Shown: piece by piece, positions 16,050 to 24,628 of the stretch
Position numbering within the stretch: the stretch's first letter is position 1
Layout of the letters: each line of letters starts with the position of its first letter
From: Clostridia bacterium
GTDB taxonomy: Bacteria > Bacillota > Clostridia > Christensenellales > Aristaeellaceae
Reading direction: 5' to 3'
Assembly (NCBI GenBank): GCA_017936375.1
Contig: JAGBFR010000020.1
Span: 1 to 64,000 of the forward strand
DNA: 64,000 nt
The notes under the pieces: model-generated
What the model saw: only the letters and a program-made list of their open reading frames with translations
Told to the model about the DNA's origin: nothing
Databases searched by the model: none
Program-made: the position numbers and the translations under genes

Positions 16050-16916
16050 ATGGGAAAGAAATTCGGCGACCGCAGGGACGGCGCGCTCCTGAAGAATATC
16101 CATGCCATGCATCTGGTGATGCCGCTGATGTATCCGAATCGCTGTGACAACGAGGCGTTTATCGGCGAGCGCATCGACCTGACGAATGTGATGGCGTATC
16201 TGGAAAAGAAGAATGCCTCCAATCCGGAGTATAAGTACAACCTCTTTCAGGTGATGATCACCGCGATGCTCAAGACCATCACCCTCAGGCCGAAGCTCAA
16301 TCGCTTCATCGCCAACCAGAGCATGTATCTGCGCAATGAGGTCTCCGCCGCGTTTACGGTCAAGAAGATCTTCTCCGACAATGGTGCGGAGGCGCTGGCG
16401 ATCATCCACTCCAAGGGGAGCGATACGATCGACACGGTCCATGACGAGATCTTCCGCCAGATTTCCCTCTGCCGCAGCGACAAGGTGGACGACGGCACGA
16501 AGAGCCTGAATCTCGTGCAGAAGGTGCCGGGTCCGCTGCTCAAGCTGGTCGGCGCGCTGCTGCGCTTTCTTGACAAGCGCGGCTGGATTCCCTATGAGAT
16601 CATTAAGGGCGATCCGTATTATTCCTCTGTGGTGCTGACGAATCTGGGTTCCATCAGGCTTGACGCCGGCTATCATCATCTGACGAACTGGGGCACGACC
16701 TCCGTCTTCTGCGCGATCGGCGAGATCAAGAAGCGTCCTTTCTACGATGAGGAGGGGAATGTGACCATGCGCCAGAGTGTCAAGATCGGGCTGACGATCG
16801 ACGAGCGCCTCGCGGACGGGTATTATTACTCCAAATCCGTCCGTCTGCTCAAGAAGCTGCTGGAGAATCCGGAGCTGCTCGAGCGTCCGCTTGAGGAGGA
16901 GGTCGATTACGAATGA
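16050..16916 (+). CDS. E2-like (CAT-fold) acyltransferase lacking the catalytic His
   Basis: A 288-residue protein with the fold of the 2-oxoacid dehydrogenase E2 catalytic domain but no lipoyl domain or linker. Matches include the segment SSVVLTNLGSI and the C-terminal motif IDERLADGYYYSK, equivalent to DHRxxDG. In the latter the catalytic His is Glu, so standard CoA acyl transfer is doubtful. I chose the ATG at 16050 because GGAGAA precedes it. It overlaps the acyl-CoA ligase by four bases, so the two are probably translated together and work on the same acyl group. Pathway unknown. Confidence 0.7.
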   Translation: MGKKFGDRRDGALLKNIHAMHLVMPLMYPNRCDNEAFIGERIDLTNVMAYLEKKNASNPEYKYNLFQVMITAMLKTITLRPKLNRFIANQSMYLRNEVSAAFTVKKIFSDNGAEALAIIHSKGSDTIDTVHDEIFRQISLCRSDKVDDGTKSLNLVQKVPGPLLKLVGALLRFLDKRGWIPYEIIKGDPYYSSVVLTNLGSIRLDAGYHHLTNWGTTSVFCAIGEIKKRPFYDEEGNVTMRQSVKIGLTIDERLADGYYYSKSVRLLKKLLENPELLERPLEEEVDYE

Positions 16917-18637
16917 GCACGATTACCGCAAAGACGCCGTGGAAGGAGCACATGGGCGATGTGCCCATGCATCTTGAATACTTTCAGGGGACGATGTTTG
17001 AGGCGCTTGAGCGCGTCGCCGAGCAGTTTCCCGGTTTTATCGCGCTGGATTTCATGGGCAAATCCACGACGTATAAGCAGCTGGTCGAGCAGGTGAAGAC
17101 CTGCGCGAAGGCGCTGCGCACCATCGGCGTGCGCGAGGGCGACAGGGTGACCATCGCCATGCCGAATTGCCCGCAGGCGGTCTGCCTGTTCTACGCGGTC
17201 AACCTGATCGGCGGTATCGCAAACATGATTCATCCGCTCTCTGCGGAGAAGGAGATTGAGTTCTATCTCAATGAATCCGGGAGCGTAACCGCGATCACGC
17301 TGGATCAGTTCTACCATAAGTTTGAGGCGGTCAGGAAGAATACGAAGGTCGTCAACATCATCATCGCCTCTATCCGCGATGCGCTGGCGCAGCCGATCAA
17401 GGCGGGCTATATGCTCACCGAGGGACGCAAGATCAAGAAGATCCCCGCCGATGCGCCGGTCATCCGCTGGAGGGAATTCCTCAGGATGAGCAGGCACTGC
17501 TTCTATGAATACAGGGTATCGCGCTCGTCGGAGGATCCGGCGGTGATTCTCTATTCCGGCGGCACAACGGGTACGACGAAGGGCATTGTGCTGACCAACG
17601 GCAATTTCAACGCGCTGGGTCAGCAGGTCATCGCAGCAAATCCGATGTTCCGCCCGGGCGACAAGATGCTGGCGGCGATGCCGGTGTTCCACGGCTTCGG
17701 CCTTGGCGTGTGCATCCATACGATGCTCACGCAGGGCGGCCGCTGTATCCTCGTGCCGCGCTTCACGCCCAAAACGTATGCGCGCGATCTGGTCAAGAAG
17801 CGCTGCAACTTCGTGGCCGGCGTGCCGACGCTCTACGAAGCGCTGCTGCGCCTGTCGGATATGGACGGCGCAGATCTGAGCTGCCTGAAGGGCGTTTTCT
17901 CCGGCGGCGATTCGCTGTCCATTGAGCTCAAAAAGAAGCTGGATAAGTTCCTCTACGATCACAAGGCGACCGTTCAGGTGCGCGAGGGCTATGGCACGAC
18001 GGAGACCGTCACGGCCTGCTGCCTGACGCCGTCGCACATGTACAAGGAGGGCTCCATCGGCCTGCCGTTCCCGGATACGTATATCAAGATCGTGGAGCCG
18101 GGCACGGACAGGGAGCTGCCCTATGGCGAGGAGGGCGAGATCCTGCTGGCCGGCCCGACGGTCATGCGGGAGTACATGCATCACCCGGAGGAGACCGCGC
18201 AGACGCTGCGCGCGCATGCGGACGGACTGACATGGGTATACACCGGCGATCTGGGCAAGATGGACGAGCAGGGGTTTGTCTACTTCAAGGGCAGGGCGAA
18301 GCGCATGATCGTCACCTCCGGCTACAACGTCTATCCGGCGCAGATTGAGAATATCCTCGACGCGCATGAATGCGTGCAGATGAGCTGCGTGATCGGCATT
18401 CCGGATCCGTACAAGATGCAGAAGGTCAAGGCGTTTGTCAAGCTCGCGCAGGGCGTCGAGGCCAGCGAGGCGACGAAGCAGGTGATCATGGATCACTGCC
18501 GCAAGCATGTGGCCAAGTATGCGATGCCGTGCGATATCGTCTTCAGGGATGAGATGCCCAAGACGCTGGTGGGCAAGGTCGCCTACCGCGTGCTGGAGGA
18601 AGAGGAAATCGCCCGCATGAAGGAAATCGGTGCATAA
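16913..18637 (+). CDS. AMP-forming acyl-CoA ligase
   Basis: A 574-residue member of the acyl-AMP ligase superfamily, which activates carboxylic acids to acyl-AMP and then CoA thioesters. Motifs: YSGGTTGTTKGIV (P-loop), EGYGTTETV, YTGDLGKMDEQGF (hinge), GRAKRMIVTSGYNVYPAQIE, and a C-terminal GKVAYR Lys. The N-terminal half has an unusual insertion around residues 140-190 with hydrophobic stretches, perhaps for a long-chain acyl group. Overlap with the E2-like gene (ATGA) shows translational coupling. A hairpin terminator follows at 18642. Substrate is not decidable from sequence. Confidence 0.85.
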   Translation: MSTITAKTPWKEHMGDVPMHLEYFQGTMFEALERVAEQFPGFIALDFMGKSTTYKQLVEQVKTCAKALRTIGVREGDRVTIAMPNCPQAVCLFYAVNLIGGIANMIHPLSAEKEIEFYLNESGSVTAITLDQFYHKFEAVRKNTKVVNIIIASIRDALAQPIKAGYMLTEGRKIKKIPADAPVIRWREFLRMSRHCFYEYRVSRSSEDPAVILYSGGTTGTTKGIVLTNGNFNALGQQVIAANPMFRPGDKMLAAMPVFHGFGLGVCIHTMLTQGGRCILVPRFTPKTYARDLVKKRCNFVAGVPTLYEALLRLSDMDGADLSCLKGVFSGGDSLSIELKKKLDKFLYDHKATVQVREGYGTTETVTACCLTPSHMYKEGSIGLPFPDTYIKIVEPGTDRELPYGEEGEILLAGPTVMREYMHHPEETAQTLRAHADGLTWVYTGDLGKMDEQGFVYFKGRAKRMIVTSGYNVYPAQIENILDAHECVQMSCVIGIPDPYKMQKVKAFVKLAQGVEASEATKQVIMDHCRKHVAKYAMPCDIVFRDEMPKTLVGKVAYRVLEEEEIARMKEIGA

Positions 18638-18641
18638 CATG

Positions 18642-18677
18642 AGAAGGGGAAGGCGCGTGCCTTCCTCTGTTTCTTTT
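18642..18677 (+). terminator. Terminator after the acyl-CoA ligase
   Basis: GGGGAAGGC and GCCTTCCTC form a stem with a GCGT loop, followed by a T-rich tail (TGTTTCTTTT). Confidence 0.65.
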
Positions 18678-18704
18678 CGGTATGGTATTGGCGCGATGGG
18701 GAAA

Positions 18705-18733
18705 TTGACATCTCTCATGCGGCATGGTATGCT
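18705..18733 (+). promoter_or_regulatory. SigA-type promoter of the P-loop gene
   Basis: TTGACA (18705-18710), 17 bp, then TATGCT (18728-18733), with TGG forming an extended -10. Confidence 0.8.
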
Positions 18734-18762
18734 GATGGCATCATGACTGGGGGAGCGAATAC

Positions 18763-19440
18763 ATGAACATCAGCGACAACATCATCGGGCATTACCTGAG
18801 GAATTGCTACTTTATCAATGGCACGGCCTATGCGGGCAAGTCGACCATGTGCCGTATGCTGGCGGAGCGCTATGATATGATCCACTGCGGGGAGAACTAC
18901 AGCCTCGACATGATCCGCGCGGTGGCGGACCCTGAATTGCAGCCCAACATCAGCTACATGAATACGAAGCCCTCATGGCAGCACTTTGTCAAGAGGAGCC
19001 CGGAGGAGTACGAGGCATGGGTGGACGGCAACGCGGCGGAGCTGACCGAGTTTGAGATTGCGGAGCTGATCCGCCTGAGCGATGCGGGGAAAAAGATCAT
19101 CGTGGATACGAATATCCCCTGCGATGTGCTCCGGCGGATCTCGGATTATGATCATGTGGCGATCATGCTCTCCCCGCAGAGGATGTCTGTGGAGCGGTTC
19201 TTTGACCGGGAGGACCCGGAAAAGCAGTTCCTGCTGTCGGTCATCGATGGATGCGAGGATGCGCCGGCAGTGCTTGAAAACTTCCGCGCGTGCATCGCGA
19301 GGATCAACAGCCCGGAGCGCTTCAGGGCGTTTGAGGAGAGCGGCTTCTTCACGCTTGTGCGCCGGGATGACGGGCGGGATACGAGGGAGGAGACACTCGC
19401 CGCGCTGGCTTCGCACTTCGGGCTGGATGCCGGTGATTGA
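18763..19440 (+). CDS. P-loop NTPase, nucleoside/small-molecule kinase-like, unknown substrate
   Basis: This 225-residue protein has a Walker A in INGTAYAGKST near residue 20 and a Walker B-like strand IIVDTNIPCDV near residue 110. The rest resembles small AAA/shikimate-kinase-like phosphotransferases. The spacing and the absence of ring-forming AAA motifs favour a small-molecule kinase over a chaperone. GGGGGAG precedes the ATG. It has its own strong promoter, and its stop codon lies inside the promoter of the next gene, so the two are separate units. I cannot name the substrate. Confidence 0.6.
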   Translation: MNISDNIIGHYLRNCYFINGTAYAGKSTMCRMLAERYDMIHCGENYSLDMIRAVADPELQPNISYMNTKPSWQHFVKRSPEEYEAWVDGNAAELTEFEIAELIRLSDAGKKIIVDTNIPCDVLRRISDYDHVAIMLSPQRMSVERFFDREDPEKQFLLSVIDGCEDAPAVLENFRACIARINSPERFRAFEESGFFTLVRRDDGRDTREETLAALASHFGLDAGD

Positions 19441-19465
19441 CAGCGAATGGGCAAGAGCGTATAAT
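19437..19465 (+). promoter_or_regulatory. Perfect consensus SigA promoter overlapping an upstream stop codon
   Basis: TTGACA at 19437-19442, exactly 17 bp, then TATAAT at 19460-19465. The -35 box shares bases with the TGA stop of the P-loop gene. A full-consensus promoter suggests strong constitutive expression of the secreted repeat protein downstream. Confidence 0.85.
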
Positions 19466-19522
19466 GAAGATAATAGTGGAACGAAAGCAATCTGTATGCT
19501 GTGTAAATGAGGAGGAAGCGAT

Positions 19523-20686
19523 ATGAAGAAATTGATCGCGGCGCTGCTTGCGATGTGCCTGCTGATGAGCATGTCCCTTGCGCTGGCGGAGGAGAAGGAG
19601 CCGGCGTCCTGCGGCATTGACGGCCATTACAGGGGTGACGGGCTTGTCCATACGAGGCCGGAGATCTGCTGGATCACCGGCCACTATGAGTGCGATGGTC
19701 TGACGCATGAGCGCGCTGAGTGCAGGATCCATCTGCACTATACCTGCGACGGCAGGGATCATTCCGCTGCGGACTGCGGCGCCGAGGGTCATGCCGTCTG
19801 CGACTGGCGTGAGCATGGCACGCCTGCCTGCGGCATCGCCGGTCACTGCATCTCCGACGACCTGCGCCATGTTCCGGCTTACTGCGGCGTTGCGGGCCAC
19901 TATGCCTGCGACGGCATGAGCCACCTGCCTGCGGACTGCGGCAAGAGCGGCCACGGCAACTGCGACGGTCAGGATCACAGCCGCGCTGTCTGCGGCGCGA
20001 AGGGCCACTACAACTGCGACGGTCTTGTGCATGAGGCGGCTGCCTGCGGCAGGGCGCAGCACTGCACGGCGGACGGCCTCGTCCATGAGGCGGCGTCCTG
20101 CGGCTTTGCCGGCCATATGAGCTGCGACGGCAAGAACCACGAGCCTGCTGCCTGCGGCATTGCGGGGCACTATGCCTGCGCCGGCGGCTATCACTACAAC
20201 AAGGTCGTCAGCAAGTACTGCAACGCCTCCCCGCAGCATATGGTCTGCGAAGGGAATCCGGAGCATTTCTGCGATCCGGCCTATGGCGGCTGCGGCAACA
20301 CGTATCTCTGCTCCCGCTCCAATGCGCACACCGCGTGCCGCATGTGCGGCCTGCTCTGGTGCGATTACAGCCTCGGCGGCCATGAGACGCCCTGCGGCAA
20401 TGCAAGCCACCGTCCCTGCGTCTATACGATGAAGGGCAAGAAGTACGTCAAGGCGGAGCACGACATCTGCGGTTACTGCGGCGACTTTGTCTGCAACGGC
20501 GAAAAGCACGGCAACATGAAGTGCGTCCCGGCGTGCAAATACTGCGGCTACCCGGAGAAGATGCACAAGCAGCATCTTTACGAGTGCGGCAAGCATTTCT
20601 GGTGCAAGACGAAGGGCGAGCACGGCGAATGCGAATGCGGTAAGAGCTACGTCTGCAACACGAAGCACACCTGTTCTGAAGAGTAA
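19523..20686 (+). CDS. Secreted Cys/His-rich 18-residue repeat protein, unknown function
   Basis: The 387-residue product has a clear signal peptide (MKKLIAALLAMC... cleaved after ALALA near residue 22). Residues 30 to about 228 are eleven tandem 18-residue units with the pattern C-G-x-x-G-H-Y-x-C-D-G-x-x-H-x-x-A-x. The Cys-x4-His-x2-Cys-x4-His spacing looks like a small metal-binding knuckle, though it is not the classical CCHC order. The C-terminal part (about 229-387) has CxxC pairs such as CRMCG, CGYCG and CKYCG, more like zinc ribbons. AGGAGG precedes the ATG. A metal-binding or disulfide-rich envelope protein is the best guess. I know no family for it. Confidence 0.75.
   Translation: MKKLIAALLAMCLLMSMSLALAEEKEPASCGIDGHYRGDGLVHTRPEICWITGHYECDGLTHERAECRIHLHYTCDGRDHSAADCGAEGHAVCDWREHGTPACGIAGHCISDDLRHVPAYCGVAGHYACDGMSHLPADCGKSGHGNCDGQDHSRAVCGAKGHYNCDGLVHEAAACGRAQHCTADGLVHEAASCGFAGHMSCDGKNHEPAACGIAGHYACAGGYHYNKVVSKYCNASPQHMVCEGNPEHFCDPAYGGCGNTYLCSRSNAHTACRMCGLLWCDYSLGGHETPCGNASHRPCVYTMKGKKYVKAEHDICGYCGDFVCNGEKHGNMKCVPACKYCGYPEKMHKQHLYECGKHFWCKTKGEHGECECGKSYVCNTKHTCSEE
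19610..20206 (+). repeat. Eleven tandem 54-bp coding repeats (CHCH units)
   Basis: The repeats encode 18-residue units (the first has 19). Units 6-8 and 10 keep all four Cys/His positions. The second Cys is lost in unit 1 (Gly), unit 5 (Ser) and unit 9 (Ala). The DNA copies have diverged, so the array is old or under selection at only the Cys/His/Gly codons. Confidence 0.8.
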
Positions 20687-20698
20687 TGGGACATCATA

Positions 20699-20733
20699 TC
20701 AGGGTCTCCGGATTTCCGGAGGCCCTGTTTTTT
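20699..20733 (+). terminator. Terminator of the Cys/His repeat gene
   Basis: CAGGGTCTCCGG and CCGGAGGCCCTG form a stem with an ATTT loop, followed by six T. Confidence 0.8.
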
Positions 20734-20873
20734 GCGCTGAGAGGCAGGCAACAGGGATGCTTTGGCGGGATATGCACACGATAAGCGCTGCAGGAACTCG
20801 CAAGAGCGGCAGGACGAAGGAAACTGCTGCATGCAAGAAGAAAATAGAGCTTTCAAAAAAGGGGTATATATTG

Positions 20874-20879
20874 TATAAT
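20874..20879 (+). promoter_or_regulatory. -10 box of the nucleoside transporter operon
   Basis: A consensus TATAAT lies about 38 bases before the ABC ATPase start. The sequence 17 bp upstream (TTTCAA) is a weak -35 box. The bases 20734-20873 hold no other feature I can identify. Confidence 0.5.
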
Positions 20880-20916
20880 GAATCTAATCAGTGCTTAAAG
20901 CAAAGGAGTGGTGGTT

Positions 20917-22446
20917 TTGAGCGAATATATCATTGAAATGCTGAACATCACCAAAGAGTTTCCCGGTATTATTGCCAATGACAACATTACGCTTCAGCTG
21001 AAAAAGGGCGAGATCCATGCCCTTCTCGGCGAGAACGGAGCGGGTAAGTCGACGCTCATGAGCGTGCTCTTTGGTCTGTATCAGCCGGAGAAGGGCGAGA
21101 TCCGCAAGGACGGTCAGGTCGTGCAGATCCGCGATCCCAACGACGCCAACGCGCTGGGCATCGGCATGGTGCATCAGCACTTCAAGCTCGTCGAGGTCTT
21201 CTCCGTTCTGGATAACATCATTCTGGGCGTGGAGCCTGCCAGCAAGGGCCTCGGCGTCCTGCAGAAGGCGCAGGCCAGGCAGAAGGTGATCGAGCTGAGC
21301 GAGCGCTATGGCCTCAAGGTCGATCCTGACGCCATGGTTGAGGACATCACCGTCGGCATGCAGCAGCGCACGGAGATCCTCAAAATGCTCTATCGTGACA
21401 ACGAGGTGCTGATCTTTGACGAGCCGACGGCCGTGCTGACCCCGCAGGAGATCGACGAGCTGATGAAGATCATGAAGGGCCTTGCCGCGGAGGGCAAGTC
21501 CATCCTCTTCATTACGCATAAGCTCGACGAGATCAAGGCCGTGGCGGACCGCTGCACCGTCCTGCGCAAGGGACGCTTCATCGGCACGGTCGACGTCGCT
21601 TCCACCTCGAAAGAAGAGATGAGCGAGATGATGGTCGGCCGCAAGGTTCAGCTGGTCATGGAGAAGACCCCCGCCAAGCTGGGCGAGAGCGTGCTCTCCG
21701 TACAGAATCTGACGGTCAAGAGCAAGCGCCACGGCAAGGCGGTGGTCAACGACGTCTCCTTCAATGTCCGCAAGGGCGAGATCGTCTGTATCGCGGGCAT
21801 CGACGGCAACGGCCAGAGCGAATTGGTCTATGCGCTGACCGGCCTTCTCAAGGCGGACAGCGGCAGGATTTATCTTAACAGCAGGGACATCACCCACATG
21901 ACCATCCGCGAGCGCACACAGTGCGGCATGAGCCATATCCCGGAGGACAGGCATAAGCATGGTCTCGTGCTGGATTACTCGCTTGAGGATAATCTGGTGC
22001 TCAAGCAGTATTACAAAGCGCCGTTCTCGAAGAAGGGCTTCCTCAGGTTCGATGAGATCCGCCGCTACGCTGAGGGGCTGATCGAGAAGTTCGACGTCCG
22101 CAGCGGTCAGGGCGCGGTGACAAGGGCGCGCAGCATGTCCGGCGGCAATCAGCAGAAGGCGATCATCGCCCGCGAGATCGACATGGGCAGCGACCTGCTT
22201 ATCGCCGTTCAGCCCACGCGCGGTCTGGACGTCGGCGCGATCGAATACATCCGCAAGGAGCTGCTGGCCCAGCGCGATGCTGGCAAGGCTGTCCTGCTCG
22301 TTTCCCTCGAGCTTGATGAGGTGCTCGAGGTGCCGGACCGCATTCTGGTCATGTATGAGGGCGAGATTGTCGGCGAGCTGGATCCGAAATATACGACTGC
22401 GAAGGAGCTCGGCCTGTACATGGCCGGCGCTCAGCGCAAGGGTTAA
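20917..22446 (+). CDS. Nucleoside-type ABC importer, double ATP-binding protein
   Basis: Both nucleotide-binding domains of a BMP-family (nucleoside/simple sugar) importer in one 509-residue chain. The first NBD has Walker A GENGAGKST and Walker B VLIFDEPTAVLTP; its signature region reads VGMQQRTEI. The second has a modified Walker A (GIDGNGQSE), signature MSGGNQQK and LLIAVQPTRGLDVG. This asymmetry is normal for the RbsA/NupO group. The TTG at 20917 is preferred because AAAGGAG lies eight bases before it. Two permeases follow at once. No BMP lipoprotein is encoded nearby. Confidence 0.9.
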   Translation: MSEYIIEMLNITKEFPGIIANDNITLQLKKGEIHALLGENGAGKSTLMSVLFGLYQPEKGEIRKDGQVVQIRDPNDANALGIGMVHQHFKLVEVFSVLDNIILGVEPASKGLGVLQKAQARQKVIELSERYGLKVDPDAMVEDITVGMQQRTEILKMLYRDNEVLIFDEPTAVLTPQEIDELMKIMKGLAAEGKSILFITHKLDEIKAVADRCTVLRKGRFIGTVDVASTSKEEMSEMMVGRKVQLVMEKTPAKLGESVLSVQNLTVKSKRHGKAVVNDVSFNVRKGEIVCIAGIDGNGQSELVYALTGLLKADSGRIYLNSRDITHMTIRERTQCGMSHIPEDRHKHGLVLDYSLEDNLVLKQYYKAPFSKKGFLRFDEIRRYAEGLIEKFDVRSGQGAVTRARSMSGGNQQKAIIAREIDMGSDLLIAVQPTRGLDVGAIEYIRKELLAQRDAGKAVLLVSLELDEVLEVPDRILVMYEGEIVGELDPKYTTAKELGLYMAGAQRKG

Positions 22447-22461
22447 GGGAGGCATGCAGAT

Positions 22462-23598
22462 ATGAATCAGAAAAAATCGTTCATCAGCCGTCTTGCCTCT
22501 TCTGAGGGCTTCCTCTCCGTTGCGGCCTCGCTCCTGTGTATCGTGATCGGCCTGCTGCTCGGCGTCGTCGTGCTGGCGATCATCGAGCCTGCGCATGCGA
22601 TCAACGACGGTCTGCTGGTCATCATCCAGAGCGGCCTGAAGAGCCCGCGCAACATGGGCACCGTGCTGGCCAATGCGGCGCCGCTGATCATGACGGGCCT
22701 CTCCGTCGGCTTCGCCTTTAAGACGGGCCTGTTCAATATCGGCGCGGCGGGCCAGTACACCGTCGGCGCATTCGGCGCGCTGTACTGCGCCATCGTCCTG
22801 CAGCTGCCGTGGTACGTCTGCCTGCTGGCGGCGATGCTCCTTGGCGCTGTCTGGGGCGCGATCCCCGGTATCTTCAAGGCCTATCTGAACATCAATGAGG
22901 TCATCACCGCGATCATGTTCAACTGGATCGGCCTGTATATGGTCAACGATTTCATGTATGGCAAGGGCGCGAGCCCCATGTATGACCTGCAGACGACGAA
23001 GACCTACAGCCTGCGCAAGGTGGCGCAGGGATCGATGATCCCCAGCTGCGGCCTGAGCGATTACTTTGGCAAGCTGCAGTCGGTGACCATTGCGATCTTC
23101 ATCGCGGTCTTCTTTGCGATCGTGGTGTACATTGTGCTCAATAAGACGACCTTCGGCTATGAGCTCAAGGCCTGCGGCTTCAATAAGAACGCCGCGCAGT
23201 ATGCCGGCATCAACGACAAGAAAAACATCATCCTTTCCATGATGATCGCCGGCGCGCTGGCGGGCGTCGGCGCGGGCCTGTATTATCTCTCCACCGTCGC
23301 AGAGTGGAATCCGCAGGTCTCTACCGCGCTGCCTGCGATCGGCTTCAACGGCATCAGCGCTGCGCTGCTGGCCTGTTCCAATCCGATCGGCACGGTCTTC
23401 TCGTCGCTGTTTATTTCCTACATCACCGTCGGCGGTACGAAGCTCTCCACGCAGTATTACACCAAGGAGATCGCCGACGTCATTACCGCGCTGATCATCT
23501 ACCTGTGCGCGTTCTCGATGCTCTTCAAGAGCAGGATCCGCGTGCTCCTCGCCGGCAAGAAGCGCGGCGCGGGCCTGGGGAAGGGAGGGGACGACTGA
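22462..23598 (+). CDS. Nucleoside-type ABC importer, permease 1
   Basis: A 378-residue inner-membrane permease of the BPD_transp_2 family, with about eight to nine hydrophobic segments after a short cytoplasmic start (MNQKKSFISRL). Family landmarks include GLSVGFAFKTGLFNIGAAGQ and NEVITAIMFNWI. It starts 15 bases after the ATPase gene, and its stop shares one base with the start of permease 2 (TGATG), so the operon is tightly coupled. With its partner it forms the translocation channel, most likely for nucleosides. Confidence 0.88.
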   Translation: MNQKKSFISRLASSEGFLSVAASLLCIVIGLLLGVVVLAIIEPAHAINDGLLVIIQSGLKSPRNMGTVLANAAPLIMTGLSVGFAFKTGLFNIGAAGQYTVGAFGALYCAIVLQLPWYVCLLAAMLLGAVWGAIPGIFKAYLNINEVITAIMFNWIGLYMVNDFMYGKGASPMYDLQTTKTYSLRKVAQGSMIPSCGLSDYFGKLQSVTIAIFIAVFFAIVVYIVLNKTTFGYELKACGFNKNAAQYAGINDKKNIILSMMIAGALAGVGAGLYYLSTVAEWNPQVSTALPAIGFNGISAALLACSNPIGTVFSSLFISYITVGGTKLSTQYYTKEIADVITALIIYLCAFSMLFKSRIRVLLAGKKRGAGLGKGGDD

Positions 23599-24518
23599 TG
23601 TTTCTCCTGATGAAGTATACGCTGCTTTATACCGTAGTGCTGATGCTCGTCGCGCTGGGCGGCATGTTCTCCGAGCGAAGCGGCATCATCAACATTGCCC
23701 TTGAGGGCATCATGGTCATCGGCGGCCTGATCGGCGTCATCGCCATCAACCTTATGCCGGAGGGCGCGAGCGCACTGGCGATTGTCGCTGCCTCCGTGTC
23801 CGCTGCGGCGATTGCAGGCATGCTCTATGCGGCCCTGCTGGCGTTTGCCTCCATCAACCTCAATGCGGACCAGACCATCGGCGGCACGGCGCTCAACATG
23901 CTGGCCACCGCGCTGGCCATGGTCATCGCCAAGGGCTTCAACGGCTCTGCTTCCGCGAAGCTTGACTACAGTAACCGCCCGTTCGTCTATGAGTTCGGCC
24001 CGCTGACGGTCAATGTCTTCCTGTTCATCGGCATTGCCATTCTGCTGCTGTCCTACTTTGTGCTCTATAAGACGCGCCTTGGCCTGCGCCTGCGCGCCTG
24101 CGGCGAGCATCCTCAGGCGGCAGACAGCGTGGGCGTCAACGTCTACAAGATGCGCTATATCGGCGTGCTGATTTCCGGTGTGCTCGGCGGCATCGGCGGT
24201 CTGGCGTATATCATCCCGTCCGTCTCCAGCTGGAACTTTGAGGTCGGCGTCTCCGGCGCGGGCTTCCTCGCGCTGGCGGTCATGATCTTTGGCCAGTGGA
24301 AGCCCTTCCGCATCTTCCTTGCGGCGGTGTTCTTCGCGCTGTTCAAGTCGCTGGCCAATATCGCCAGCTCCATCCCGATGATGGCGGCGCTTGGCTGGAC
24401 GCAGAATATGTACAACATGATCCCCTTCATCGCTTCGATGGTCATTCTTGCCTTTACCAGCAAGAAATCCCGCGCGCCGAAGGCGGAGGGCGTCCCCTAC
24501 GACAAGGGCGCCAGATAA
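23598..24518 (+). CDS. Nucleoside-type ABC importer, permease 2
   Basis: A 306-residue membrane permease, shorter than permease 1. It shows the paired-permease landmarks FSERSGIINIALEGIMVIGG and LNADQTIGGTALNMLATALA. The ATG at 23598 overlaps the previous TGA by one base. A longer frame upstream lies antiparallel in meaning to permease 1 and is not coding. The operon ends here with a strong bidirectional hairpin at 24548. Confidence 0.88.
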   Translation: MFLLMKYTLLYTVVLMLVALGGMFSERSGIINIALEGIMVIGGLIGVIAINLMPEGASALAIVAASVSAAAIAGMLYAALLAFASINLNADQTIGGTALNMLATALAMVIAKGFNGSASAKLDYSNRPFVYEFGPLTVNVFLFIGIAILLLSYFVLYKTRLGLRLRACGEHPQAADSVGVNVYKMRYIGVLISGVLGGIGGLAYIIPSVSSWNFEVGVSGAGFLALAVMIFGQWKPFRIFLAAVFFALFKSLANIASSIPMMAALGWTQNMYNMIPFIASMVILAFTSKKSRAPKAEGVPYDKGAR

Positions 24519-24547
24519 GCCTTTTTCAGGCTCAAAAGGGCATCATC

Positions 24548-24586
24548 AAAGCGGAGCATCCCATATCGGGATGCTCCGCTTTTGCT
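24548..24586. terminator. Bidirectional terminator between the transporter and VTC genes
   Basis: AAAGCGGAGCATCCC (24548-24562) pairs with GGGATGCTCCGCTTT. The flanking A and T runs serve both converging operons. Confidence 0.8.
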
Positions 24587-24628
24587 ATGCTCAAAAGAAA
24601 ACCCTCCCGAACGGGAGGGCGTGAAGCG

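Noticed and set aside
19610-20206. CRISPR array
   Set aside because: The 54-bp units are in frame, diverged, lack unique spacers, and encode the Cys/His repeats.
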